Source: Bacteroidales bacterium (GTDB lineage: Bacteria > Bacteroidota > Bacteroidia > Bacteroidales > P3). From it: a stretch of 33,772 bases of DNA. Shown in pieces: positions 7,224 through 15,315 of this stretch. Position 1 is the first letter of the stretch; every line of letters starts with the position of its first letter. The notes under the pieces were generated by a model. It was not told the DNA's origin. It searched no databases and was given only the letters and a program-made list of their open reading frames with translations. The stretch lies in the NCBI GenBank assembly GCA_009785505.1, contig WQWA01000022.1:1-33772 (forward strand). The letters run 5' to 3'. Both the position numbers and the translations under genes were made by a program.

Positions 7224-8990
7224 TTACTGCGAAATTCCTAATTGCCTAAACAAACTATCGTCTTGAATAACTTTCAAAGCACGTTGATAGGCGTGATCCA
7301 TCGAACGGGTGGTTTGGAAAAAATATCGCACACCGTAAAGATTTCGTGCCAAAAGCGCCTTCAGGTTTAACAGGATAAATTCGTCGGAAGATTCCTGCAA
7401 GCGACGTTGGTTGGCATCTTCGGCTTCAGCTAAATTCATCAAAAATTCTCTCATTTGTTCCTCCGACCAAAGTATCTTTTCAACAAAATCACGATACGTT
7501 TCGCTCTCTTCAATCGGAACATCTCGTCTCATTTCTGCAAGCATTTGAGTCAAAAAACTATTTGCCATCGGCATACGGATGCGGTTGCGTTTGACACCTG
7601 CATTTTCTGCAAATCGCTCAAACTTCTCGGCAAATTCTCCATGAACTTGGAAATTGTTGTAAAAATCTTCAAAAGTAGGATATGTTTCCAACAAATTTTG
7701 ACGTTCTCTATCCAAGTATGCCATTATGAAATTGTTGAGAGTTCCGGTTCTGCGAAGATCTACAAAAAAGTCTGAAACCCGGTTTGTATCAATAGGCGTA
7801 AAAATATCAGGGATAATTCCACCGCCGCCATAAACCACACGTCCGCCTGATGTGAAAAATCTAAGTGAATCAGGTAGCATGGTTGAATCGGGATGAACGA
7901 GCTCGCCACGTGTAAAACGATTCATTAAATCCTCAAAATATTGCTCGAAACCATCGTTGAATGGTTTTTGAATGCTTCTTCCCGATGGTGTATAATATCT
8001 CGCAATAGTCAGCCTAATTTCAGAACTATCGCCCGGCACAACAAACGGACGCTGCACTAGACCTTTTCCAAACGTACGGCGTCCTACAATAATGCCGCGA
8101 TCGTGGTCCTGAATGGCTCCGGCAACAATTTCACTGGCAGATGCAGAACGCTCATCAACAAGCACGACAAGCCTTCCGGTTCTGAACATACCACCACGTG
8201 TTGACATATTGTTTTGACGAGGTTGATTAGCACCTTCCATATAAACAATCAACAAATTTCCTTCCAAAAATTCATTCGCCATTTCAATGGCTTGATCCAT
8301 GAAACCGCCCGAATTTCCTCGTAAATCGAGAATGATATTTTCTGCACCTTGTTGAGTTAAACTTTGCAAAGCGGATCTAAACTCGGCAGCAGTTCTTTGC
8401 GAAAAACGATCAACACTGATATAACCGGTGTTCTCATTTTCCATAAAAAATACTTCTACGGTGTGAATAGGAATTCGATCGCGAACAATTCTAAAGTCTC
8501 TAACTTCGCCGTTTCGAAAAATTCCAACCGTTACAACTGTACCTCTTGGACCTCTCAAATTGCTGAATATAAAATCGTTTCTTGCGCTATCGCCGGTTGC
8601 ATTCATCCCGTCAATCGTTACGATTCGGTCTCCGGCTTGAATACCAAGCCTTTCGGAAGGTCCGCCACTAAGGGCTTCCATAACTAAAACTGTGTCGTTA
8701 AAAATTTGAAAGGACACACCAATTCCATAAAAAGCGCCTTGCAATGCTTCGTTTGCACGTTGTACATCGCGAGCAGGGATGAACTGTGAATGTGGGTCTA
8801 AATGCCTCAGCATCTCAATAGTCCCCCTTTCAACAAGAGGCACCAATTCTACTTGATCCACATATCTTAAATGAATGAGATTTAAAAGAAAATCACTGTT
8901 TGTTCTCGCTGTTCGCAAATCATTGTTGTTTCGCGAAAACGTAGGAAGCGAAAGCAAAATAGCAACAATAATTAAAAATATTTTTTTCAT
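7224..8990 (-). CDS. S41 family C-terminal processing peptidase (CtpA/Prc-like)
   Basis: From the ATG at 8990 the protein has 588 residues and begins with a signal peptide (MKKIFLIIVAILLSLPTFS), so it acts outside the cytoplasm, probably in the periplasm. An upstream in-frame start at 9041 would bury the signal peptide and is rejected. A PDZ domain (GIGVSFQIFNDTVLVMEA through AGDRIVTIDG) is followed by the S41 catalytic domain with ILDLRGNSGG. The Ser/Lys dyad is predicted at Ser284 (in ERSASASEI) and Lys309 (in FGKGLVQ), with the 25-residue spacing known from CtpA. A long helical C-terminal region follows. Such proteases trim or degrade envelope proteins from the C-terminus. It has its own promoter (9011-9018) and leads an operon with tcdA. 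Confidence 0.93.
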   Translation of the reverse strand: MKKIFLIIVAILLSLPTFSRNNNDLRTARTNSDFLLNLIHLRYVDQVELVPLVERGTIEMLRHLDPHSQFIPARDVQRANEALQGAFYGIGVSFQIFNDTVLVMEALSGGPSERLGIQAGDRIVTIDGMNATGDSARNDFIFSNLRGPRGTVVTVGIFRNGEVRDFRIVRDRIPIHTVEVFFMENENTGYISVDRFSQRTAAEFRSALQSLTQQGAENIILDLRGNSGGFMDQAIEMANEFLEGNLLIVYMEGANQPRQNNMSTRGGMFRTGRLVVLVDERSASASEIVAGAIQDHDRGIIVGRRTFGKGLVQRPFVVPGDSSEIRLTIARYYTPSGRSIQKPFNDGFEQYFEDLMNRFTRGELVHPDSTMLPDSLRFFTSGGRVVYGGGGIIPDIFTPIDTNRVSDFFVDLRRTGTLNNFIMAYLDRERQNLLETYPTFEDFYNNFQVHGEFAEKFERFAENAGVKRNRIRMPMANSFLTQMLAEMRRDVPIEESETYRDFVEKILWSEEQMREFLMNLAEAEDANQRRLQESSDEFILLNLKALLARNLYGVRYFFQTTRSMDHAYQRALKVIQDDSLFRQLGISQ

Positions 8991-9010
8991 TTTGGAAGAG
9001 AATTTGTTTA

Positions 9011-9018
9011 CAAAGGTA
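9011..9018 (-). promoter_or_regulatory. Promoter -7 box for the S41 protease/tcdA operon
   Basis: Minus strand TACCTTTG, 20 bp upstream of the protease ATG. It is preceded by an A-rich stretch very like the one before the ATPase promoter. It is divergent from the ileS promoter. Confidence 0.7.
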
Positions 9019-9069
9019 CGATTTTTTTTGGAAATAGGCAAATCTCTTTTCCATTTTCATTTTTTTTCG

Positions 9070-9077
9070 TATCTTTG
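9070..9077 (+). promoter_or_regulatory. Promoter -7 box for ileS
   Basis: TATCTTTG followed by CA, matching TAnnTTTG, 18 bp upstream of the ileS ATG at 9096. It excludes the TTG at 9075 as a start because that codon lies inside the box. Confidence 0.75.
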
Positions 9078-9095
9078 CACCTTAAAAGTAGCAAA

Positions 9096-12000
9096 ATGGC
9101 AATTTACAACGAATATAAACAACTCAGTCTAACTCGCATTGGAGAAGAAGTCTTGAAATTTTGGGAAGAGCAAAGCATCTTTCATAAAAGTCTGGAAACC
9201 CGCAAAGACAGCACGCCATTTGTGTTTTACGAAGGTCCGCCGTCTGCAAACGGTGTTCCGGGAATTCACCACGTGATGGCTCGTGCGATTAAAGATGTTT
9301 TTTGTCGTTACAAAACATTAAAAGGTTTTCATGTGACGCGAAAAGCGGGCTGGGACACACACGGATTGCCTGTAGAACTTGCCGTTGAGAAAAAATTAGG
9401 TATCACGAAAGAAGACATCGGAAAAGCAATCTCAATTGAAGATTACAACAAAGAATGTCGCACCGAAGTGATGAAGTACACAGGTCTTTGGGAAGAATTA
9501 ACCCAAAAAATGGGCTATTGGGTGGATATGTCCGACCCTTACGTGACTTACGAGAATAAGTATATCGAAACAATTTGGTGGCTGTTGAACGAACTTTACA
9601 AAAAAGATTTGCTCTACAAAGGTTACACCATTCAGCCATATTCGCCTGCAGCCGGAACGGGTTTGAGTACACACGAACTCAATCAGCCCGGTTGCTATCG
9701 AAGTGTGAAGGATACAACGCTTGTTGCGCAATTCAAAGTTGTGCGCAACAACGAAAGCGAAAAACTTTTTTCCGATGTTTTCGGCGACTTGTTTTTCTTG
9801 GCATGGACAACCACACCTTGGACTTTGCCCTCGAACACTGCTCTTTGCGTTGGAAAAAACATTTCTTACGCAATGATTAAAACCTTTAATCCCTACACCT
9901 TTGAGCCAATCACGGTTATTCTCGGAAAAGAAACCGTTGCAAAATATTTTAATCCTGAAAATTTAGTTGAAAATTCTGCTGCGTTAATCCTTCCGGAAGA
10001 TAAGAAAAATCTGCCGTATCAATTGGTTTGCGAAGTGAAAGGGAGCGATTTGGAAGGCTGTCGTTACGAACAATTATTGCCTTATGCACAACCTGAAGAA
10101 GGTGATGCTTTCCGCGTGATTACGGGCGATTTCGTTACAACGGAAGACGGAACGGGAATCGTTCACATTGCGCCAAGTTTTGGTGCCGACGACTTCCGAG
10201 TTGCCAAACAAAACGGAATTGGTGCGTTGACGATGGTTGATAAAACAGGGCGTTTCGTAGCCGAAATGGGCGAATTTGCAGGACGTTTTGTGAAACCGGA
10301 ATATGACGCTTCGACAGGCTCAGCGTCCGGCTCAGCGAATTCGGTTGATGTTGATATTGTTGTGAAATTAAAACACGAAAACAGAGCCTTCAAATCCGAA
10401 AAATACGAACACTCGTATCCGCATTGCTGGCGTACGGACAAGCCGATTTTGTACTATCCGCTGGATTCGTGGTTTATCAAAACAACTGCGTTCAAAGAGC
10501 GTATGATTGAGCTCAACAAAACCATTCATTGGAAGCCGGAAGCCACAGGAACGGGGCGTTTTGGAAATTGGCTCGAAAATTTAGTGGACTGGAATTTATC
10601 ACGCAGCCGCTACTGGGGCGTGCCTTTGCCGATTTGGACAACGGAAGATAAAATGGAGCAAATCTGCATCGGATCGGTTGAACAATTACAACAAGAAATC
10701 GAGAAATCTATCAAGGCGGGATTTATCAAAGCCTCGCCGTTAAAGGATTTTAAAGCAAACGATTTTTCAAAAGAAAACTATGACACGTTCGATTTGCACC
10801 GTCCGTATGTGGATGAAATAATTTTGGTTTCGCCAAGCGGACAAAAAATGTTCAGAGAAGCGGATTTGATTGATGTTTGGTTTGATTCCGGTGCGATGCC
10901 TTATGCACAATATCACTACCCGTTTGAAACGGATTTGAAAGGTGTATATCCTGCGGATTTCATTGCAGAAGGTGTTGATCAAACACGCGGTTGGTTTTTC
11001 ACGCTTCATGCGATTGCAACGATGCTGTTTGATTCGGTGGCGTACAAAGCCGTTGTGTCAAATGGCTTAGTGTTGGACAAAGCAGGAAACAAAATGTCGA
11101 AACGCTTGAACAATGCTGTTGATCCGTTTGAAACTATTGCCAAATACGGTCCCGATGCCACACGTTGGTACATGATTACAAACGCTCAACCTTGGGACAA
11201 TCTTAAATTCGACATCGAAGGCATTCCTGAGGTGCAACGTAAGTTTTTCGGAACACTTTACAACACGTATAGTTTTTTTGCTTTGTACGCAAACATTGAT
11301 AAATTTGAGTATAAAGAAGCCGATATTGCGATAGAAAAACGTCCTGAAATCGATCGTTGGATTTTGTCGGAATTGAACACATTAATAAAGTATGTTGACG
11401 AATGTTATGCTGACTACGAGCCAACTAAGGCAGGGCGGGCGATTCAGGATTTTGTAGATGCGCATTTGAGCAATTGGTATGTGCGTTTGTGCCGCCGTCG
11501 TTTCTGGAAAGGGGAGTACTCCGATGATAAAATTTCGGCGTATCAAACGCTTTACACGTGTTTGAATGTGATTGCAAAACTAATGTCGCCGATTGCGCCG
11601 TTTTTCGCCGAAAGATTGTACTTGGATTTGAACCATGCAACGAAAAAAGAGCCGTTCAAGTCGGTACATTTAACGGATTTTCCAGCCTACAACGAAAAAT
11701 TTGTAGATAAGAACCTGGAAGAACGTATGCAGTTGGCACAACAAATTTCGTCAATGGCTTTGTCGTTGCGTAAACGCTCGAATGTCCGTGTACGCCAGCC
11801 GTTACAAAAGATTTTGATTCCGGTTGTCAACAAGCATTTGCAAACGCAAATCGAAGATATTTCGCACTTGATTTTATCCGAAGTTAATATCAAAAACATT
11901 GAATTTCTTACGGAAACGGGCTTTTTAACAAAAAAAATCAAAGCTAATTTCAAACAACTCGGCCCAAAATACAGCACGCTGATGAAACCGATCTCTGCCG

Positions 12001-12458
12001 CAATTGCGGCATTCACGCAAAGTGATATTCAAAAAATGGAGGCTGACGGAAACTATATGTTGACGATTGAAAATCAGCCTGTCGAAATTTTGATTTCCGA
12101 TGTGGATATCATTACCGAAGATATTCCGGGCTGGGTGGTTGCGAACGAAGGTACTTTGACCGTTGCATTAGATGTTACAATCTCCGATGAACTTAGAGAA
12201 GAGGGCATTTCAAGAGAATTGGTCAACCGTATTCAGACGATCAGAAAAGAGCAAAATTTTGGAGTTACCGACAAAATAAAACTCATTGTTGAAAAAAATA
12301 ATGAAATAAATTTGGCAATTCAGAATAATTTTGCGTATATTTGCACCGAGACTTTGGCAGAGTCGTTGGATTTGGTTGACAAAATCAACCATCCGAATGT
12401 TCACGAGATAGAACTGACAGAAAATCTGAAAACTCGCGTCGTTGTTGAGAAAATATAA
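9096..12458 (+). CDS. ileS: Isoleucyl-tRNA synthetase
   Basis: A 1,120-residue class I aminoacyl-tRNA synthetase that charges tRNA-Ile. The HIGH-type motif appears as GIHH at residues 56-59 within GPPSANGVPGIHH, and the KMSKR signature is at residues 666-670. The editing (CP1) domain lies between them (TTPWTLPSNTA), and the C-terminal part has the anticodon-binding region (LSNWYVRLCRRRFW). The length and motifs fit the long IleRS type seen in Bacteroidota. The start at 9096 is set by the promoter. Residues about 404-414 (ASTGSASGSAN, 10307-10337) are encoded by a short repeat-like element, which looks like an in-frame insertion in a variable loop. It leads the cluster with the DksA-like gene, lspA and ispE. 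Confidence 0.97.
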   Translation: MAIYNEYKQLSLTRIGEEVLKFWEEQSIFHKSLETRKDSTPFVFYEGPPSANGVPGIHHVMARAIKDVFCRYKTLKGFHVTRKAGWDTHGLPVELAVEKKLGITKEDIGKAISIEDYNKECRTEVMKYTGLWEELTQKMGYWVDMSDPYVTYENKYIETIWWLLNELYKKDLLYKGYTIQPYSPAAGTGLSTHELNQPGCYRSVKDTTLVAQFKVVRNNESEKLFSDVFGDLFFLAWTTTPWTLPSNTALCVGKNISYAMIKTFNPYTFEPITVILGKETVAKYFNPENLVENSAALILPEDKKNLPYQLVCEVKGSDLEGCRYEQLLPYAQPEEGDAFRVITGDFVTTEDGTGIVHIAPSFGADDFRVAKQNGIGALTMVDKTGRFVAEMGEFAGRFVKPEYDASTGSASGSANSVDVDIVVKLKHENRAFKSEKYEHSYPHCWRTDKPILYYPLDSWFIKTTAFKERMIELNKTIHWKPEATGTGRFGNWLENLVDWNLSRSRYWGVPLPIWTTEDKMEQICIGSVEQLQQEIEKSIKAGFIKASPLKDFKANDFSKENYDTFDLHRPYVDEIILVSPSGQKMFREADLIDVWFDSGAMPYAQYHYPFETDLKGVYPADFIAEGVDQTRGWFFTLHAIATMLFDSVAYKAVVSNGLVLDKAGNKMSKRLNNAVDPFETIAKYGPDATRWYMITNAQPWDNLKFDIEGIPEVQRKFFGTLYNTYSFFALYANIDKFEYKEADIAIEKRPEIDRWILSELNTLIKYVDECYADYEPTKAGRAIQDFVDAHLSNWYVRLCRRRFWKGEYSDDKISAYQTLYTCLNVIAKLMSPIAPFFAERLYLDLNHATKKEPFKSVHLTDFPAYNEKFVDKNLEERMQLAQQISSMALSLRKRSNVRVRQPLQKILIPVVNKHLQTQIEDISHLILSEVNIKNIEFLTETGFLTKKIKANFKQLGPKYSTLMKPISAAIAAFTQSDIQKMEADGNYMLTIENQPVEILISDVDIITEDIPGWVVANEGTLTVALDVTISDELREEGISRELVNRIQTIRKEQNFGVTDKIKLIVEKNNEINLAIQNNFAYICTETLAESLDLVDKINHPNVHEIELTENLKTRVVVEKI
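10307..10337. repeat. Repeat element inserted in frame within ileS
   Basis: CGCTTCGACAGGCTCAGCG followed by a second GGCTCAGCG copy (10317-10325 and 10329-10337). The TTCGACAGGCTCAG motif resembles dispersed intergenic repeats. Here it encodes low-complexity Ala/Ser/Gly residues between FVKPEYD and VDVDIVVKLK. Confidence 0.5.
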
Positions 12459-12469
12459 AAAACAGGTAC

Positions 12470-12489
12470 AGATACGATTAATCGTATCT
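12470..12489. promoter_or_regulatory. Perfect 20-bp palindrome upstream of the DksA-like gene
   Basis: AGATACGATTAATCGTATCT is a perfect palindrome in the 56-bp gap between ileS and the DksA-like gene. It could be an operator or, in RNA, a hairpin that separates ileS from the downstream genes. It lacks a good T-tract, so terminator function is unlikely. Confidence 0.5.
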
Positions 12490-12514
12490 CAACAAAAAAG
12501 AAAGGAACAGAGCC

Positions 12515-12931
12515 ATGGCAAAAACAGAAAAAACCAAATATTCCGACAAGGAATTGCAGGAATTCAAGAAAATTATTCTCGCGAAATTGGAAAAAGCCCG
12601 CGAAGACCTAAAGATACTGACGGAAGCCTATGTCAATAATGGCGAAAACGATATTAACGATACTTCGCCGACGTTCAAGGTATTGGAAGAAGGCTACCAG
12701 GTGATGTCGAAAGAGGAAAATGCACGTTTAGCAGCTCGTCAGCAAAAGTTTATCGCATCGCTTGAGGGTGCGTTGATCCGCATTGAAAACAAAACGTACG
12801 GTGTCTGCCGAGAAACCGGCAAATTGATTGCTAAAGAACGCTTGCGTTTGGTTCCTCATGCTACGCTGAGTATTGATGCCAAATTACAGCAAAACAAGCC
12901 GAAATCAGCATTTCAAAAAACCGAAGAGTGA
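12515..12931 (+). CDS. DksA/TraR-family regulator with degenerate zinc finger
   Basis: A 138-residue protein: a helical N-terminal half (KYSDKELQEFKKIILAKLEK) and a DksA-like C-terminal region, YGVCRETGKLIAKERLRLVP. Classical DksA has four zinc-binding cysteines; here only one (in CRETG) remains, as is usual in Bacteroidota homologues. Family members bind RNA polymerase through its secondary channel and modulate transcription of rRNA and amino-acid genes; this specific role is inferred. The ATG is preceded by AAAGGAACAG, one of the better ribosome-binding sequences in the window. The gene overlaps lspA by 4 nt (GTGA), which indicates translational coupling. A 20-bp palindrome lies 25 bp upstream of its start. 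Confidence 0.88.
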   Translation: MAKTEKTKYSDKELQEFKKIILAKLEKAREDLKILTEAYVNNGENDINDTSPTFKVLEEGYQVMSKEENARLAARQQKFIASLEGALIRIENKTYGVCRETGKLIAKERLRLVPHATLSIDAKLQQNKPKSAFQKTEE

Positions 12932-13593
12932 AAAAAAAATATTTGCCGCTTGTAATTATAGGTGTGGTATTATTGCTTGATCAGACTCTAAAGTTTTGGG
13001 TCAAAACCAACATGCTCCTTGGTCAGGAATTCGTGATCTTCAGCTGGTTCAGAATCTTTTTTTTGGAAAACGATGGTATGGCGTTCGGTTTAACGTTTGG
13101 CGGAGCTCATGGGAAATTGATTTTGTCGCTTTTGCGGATTGTTGTTGTAATCGGAATTATTTGGTGGATTTATGATTTGATTCGTAAAAATGAGAGTAGG
13201 TGGGTGATTGCGGCGATTTCGCTGGTTGCTGCGGGAGCGCTTGGAAACATTATAGACGGTACTTTTTATGGTCTGCTTTTTAGTGAAAGCGGTGTTTATG
13301 GATGGATAGGTGCGGAAGTTGCACAGTTTTTGCCTGAAACAGGTGGTTATGCGGCTTTTTTGCATGGAAATGTTGTTGATATGTTTTATTTTCCGTTGTT
13401 TGAAGCGACATGGCCTCAATGGTTTCCATGGGTTGGAGGTCGAGATTTTATATTTTTCAGCCCTGTGTTCAATATCGCTGATTCGGCAATATTCTGTGGT
13501 GTTGTGCTGTTTTTTATCACGCAGATTCGTCAAGGTAAAGTTGAAATTATTCCCTCTAAAGAGAAAAAAGCAGCCATAGAGGCAAACTTATGA
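12928..13593 (+). CDS. lspA: Lipoprotein signal peptidase (signal peptidase II)
   Basis: A 221-residue integral membrane aspartic protease that removes the signal peptide of prolipoproteins after diacylglyceryl transfer. The conserved boxes are in order: LLLDQTLKFWV, FFLENDGMAFG, GALGNIIDG, GNVVDMFYF and FNIADSAIF. The catalytic aspartates are predicted at Asp151 (VVD) and Asp185 (NIAD). Four hydrophobic membrane segments are visible. It is longer than the roughly 165-residue proteobacterial form, mainly through the loop before VVD and a charged tail, as usual in Bacteroidota. The start is GTG at 12928, overlapping the DksA-like stop; its TGA stop overlaps the ispE ATG. Confidence 0.95.
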   Translation: MKKKYLPLVIIGVVLLLDQTLKFWVKTNMLLGQEFVIFSWFRIFFLENDGMAFGLTFGGAHGKLILSLLRIVVVIGIIWWIYDLIRKNESRWVIAAISLVAAGALGNIIDGTFYGLLFSESGVYGWIGAEVAQFLPETGGYAAFLHGNVVDMFYFPLFEATWPQWFPWVGGRDFIFFSPVFNIADSAIFCGVVLFFITQIRQGKVEIIPSKEKKAAIEANL

Positions 13594-14426
13594 TTTCGTT
13601 TCCAAATGCCAAAATTAATCTTGGACTTTTCATTACGGAAAAACGTCCGGATGGGTTTCATAATATTGAAACAATTTTGTTTCCGATTCCGTTGTATGAT
13701 GCGTTGGAATGTGTTGAAATGGGTGACCTCGTAGAGACGCGCGGCCGTGCGTCTCTACATACCCACGGCATTCACATCAATGGGGAACCCGCCGAAAATC
13801 TGGTCTACAAAGCCTACGAATTATTGAAAAATGATTTCGATCTGCAGAATATCCGCATTGATTTGTTGAAAAAAATCCCATTTGGTGCAGGTTTGGGTGG
13901 AGGCTCCGCAGATGCTGCATTTATGTTGAGACTGTTGAATGAAAAATTTTTGTTGAATATTTCTGATGAGAAGTTGGAAGATTATGCCCGTGAAATCGGA
14001 AGCGATTGTGCCTTTTTTGTGAAAAACAAATCGGTTTTTGCTTATGAAAAAGGCGATAGATTTGAGCCGATAAATTTAAATTTGCCGGGTTATCAACTTG
14101 TACTGATTTGTCCTCCAATCCACGTAAGTACGAAGACTGCTTATCAAAACATTGTTCCGAAATGTGCAAGTTTTGATTTGCGAAAACTCCCGGAAATTCA
14201 GGTGAACGAATGGAAAGTAGTATTACAAAATGATTTCGAACCTTCCATTTTTGCACAACATCCGATATTATCCGATATCAAGCAAAATCTATACGATTTA
14301 GGTGCGGAATACGCTTCAATGTCCGGTAGCGGATCGGCGATTTTTGGCTTGTTCGGTAAAGAAAAAAGATTTGAAAAAAAAGAAAGACCGAAAAATCATT
14401 TTGATTATCAGTCTTTCATTTTGTGA
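13590..14426 (+). CDS. ispE: 4-diphosphocytidyl-2-C-methyl-D-erythritol kinase
   Basis: A 278-residue GHMP kinase that phosphorylates CDP-methylerythritol in the MEP isoprenoid pathway. The N-terminal FPNAKINLGLFITEKRPDGFHN is diagnostic. The glycine-rich ATP loop PFGAGLGGGSADAA is at about residues 97-110, and MSGSGSAIFGLF is the C-terminal GHMP motif. ATG overlaps the lspA stop by 4 nt. Residues 48-57 (VETRGRASLH) are encoded by a nearly perfect 28-bp palindrome (13731-13758), probably an in-frame repeat insertion in a surface loop. The stop codon abuts the 3' CCA end of the convergent tRNA-Phe. Confidence 0.95.
   Translation: MISFPNAKINLGLFITEKRPDGFHNIETILFPIPLYDALECVEMGDLVETRGRASLHTHGIHINGEPAENLVYKAYELLKNDFDLQNIRIDLLKKIPFGAGLGGGSADAAFMLRLLNEKFLLNISDEKLEDYAREIGSDCAFFVKNKSVFAYEKGDRFEPINLNLPGYQLVLICPPIHVSTKTAYQNIVPKCASFDLRKLPEIQVNEWKVVLQNDFEPSIFAQHPILSDIKQNLYDLGAEYASMSGSGSAIFGLFGKEKRFEKKERPKNHFDYQSFIL
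13731..13758. repeat. 28-bp palindromic repeat inserted in frame within ispE
   Basis: GTAGAGACGC and GCGTCTCTAC are perfect inverted arms; the 8-nt centre also pairs except for one G-T. The GTAGAGACGC...GCGTCTCTAC form resembles mobile palindromic elements known from several bacterial genomes. Without it, protein alignment of the loop would be shorter by about 9-10 residues. Confidence 0.6.
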
Positions 14427-14502
<76 letters not shown>

Positions 14503-14517
14503 ATCCGTTTAGGGGTG

Positions 14518-14525
14518 CAAAGTTA
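14518..14525 (-). promoter_or_regulatory. Promoter -7 box for tRNA-Phe
   Basis: Minus strand TAACTTTG followed by CACC, 15 bp upstream of the tRNA 5' end. Confidence 0.7.
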
Positions 14526-14567
14526 CAAAAAAAAAATGAAACAACCAAATTTTTACAAATATTTTTG

Positions 14568-14575
14568 TATCTTTG
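14568..14575 (+). promoter_or_regulatory. Promoter -7 box for coaX
   Basis: TATCTTTG followed by CA, 11 bp upstream of the coaX ATG at 14587, which implies a very short leader. It is divergent from the tRNA-Phe promoter. Confidence 0.7.
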
Positions 14576-14586
14576 CAAAACTTTTT

Positions 14587-15315
14587 ATGACAAACCTAAC
14601 CATAGACATCGGAAACACTCTAACTAAATTCGCTGTTTTTGAAAACGACGAGATGCTGATTTTTCAGAGTGTGGAAAGTTTGGAAGCTAAACATATTTTG
14701 GAAATTCTAAAACAATTTTCTTTAGACGGATACATTGTTTCATCGGTTGCAAAAACGCCTGACTTTTTACACGAACTATTAAAGGATGTAAGATGCATTA
14801 AATTTAATTATCAAACACCAATTCCAATTGTCAATAAGTATGAAACGCCGGAGACACTGGGCTTAGACCGTTTAGCACTGGCTGTTGCAGCGGCAAAACA
14901 TGCTCCGCAAACCGATGTTTTGGTAATTTCTGCCGGAACTTGCATCACCTACGATTTTATTACATCAAAGAACGAATACATCGGAGGTGCTATTTCTCCG
15001 GGACTGCGGATGCGTGCACGTGCGATGCATGAATTTACCGAGCGATTACCTTTGGTCGATCTGCCCACGGAGATAGGGTATTGCGGCGTAAATTCAATAT
15101 CTGCGATTCAATCAGGAATACTCAAGGGTGTACAAGATGAAATTGAGGCGAAAATTACGTTTTTTAAGAAAAAAAATCTAGCCGGAAGAATTTTTTTGAC
15201 AGGTGGCGACCAAAAATATTTGGTAAATTCAATAAAAAGTCGTACATTTGCAGTTTCTAATATGGTATTAATCGGACTTAATGAAATTCTACAGCATAAC
15301 ATCAGGAAATCTTAA
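14587..15315 (+). CDS. coaX: Type III pantothenate kinase
   Basis: A 242-residue ASKHA-fold kinase that phosphorylates pantothenate in the first step of coenzyme A synthesis. Motifs: TIDIGNTLTKF (phosphate loop, Asp7), ETLGLDRLALAVAA, the SAGTCITYDF segment, and GGAISPGLRMRARAMHEFT. The length fits CoaX. The frame is open upstream through the tRNA region, but ATG 14587 is the start because it follows the promoter and begins the conserved motif. Its 3' end overlaps the next gene's start by 35 bp, which suggests coupling. Confidence 0.95.
   Translation: MTNLTIDIGNTLTKFAVFENDEMLIFQSVESLEAKHILEILKQFSLDGYIVSSVAKTPDFLHELLKDVRCIKFNYQTPIPIVNKYETPETLGLDRLALAVAAAKHAPQTDVLVISAGTCITYDFITSKNEYIGGAISPGLRMRARAMHEFTERLPLVDLPTEIGYCGVNSISAIQSGILKGVQDEIEAKITFFKKKNLAGRIFLTGGDQKYLVNSIKSRTFAVSNMVLIGLNEILQHNIRKS

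Noticed and set aside
6435-8990. E1-like enzyme next to a peptidase, suggesting a ubiquitin-like antiphage operon
   Set aside because: The E1-like protein has the full TcdA-specific C-terminal half, and the peptidase has a signal peptide and PDZ domain (S41, extracytoplasmic), not a JAB-type deubiquitinase. No ubiquitin-like or E2-like gene is present.
14382-14417. Terminator at the end of ispE
   Set aside because: GAAAGAC/GTCTTTC with an inner AATCA/TGATT stem is possible, but it is AT-rich, lies wholly in coding sequence and lacks a T-tract, so I did not list it as a feature.
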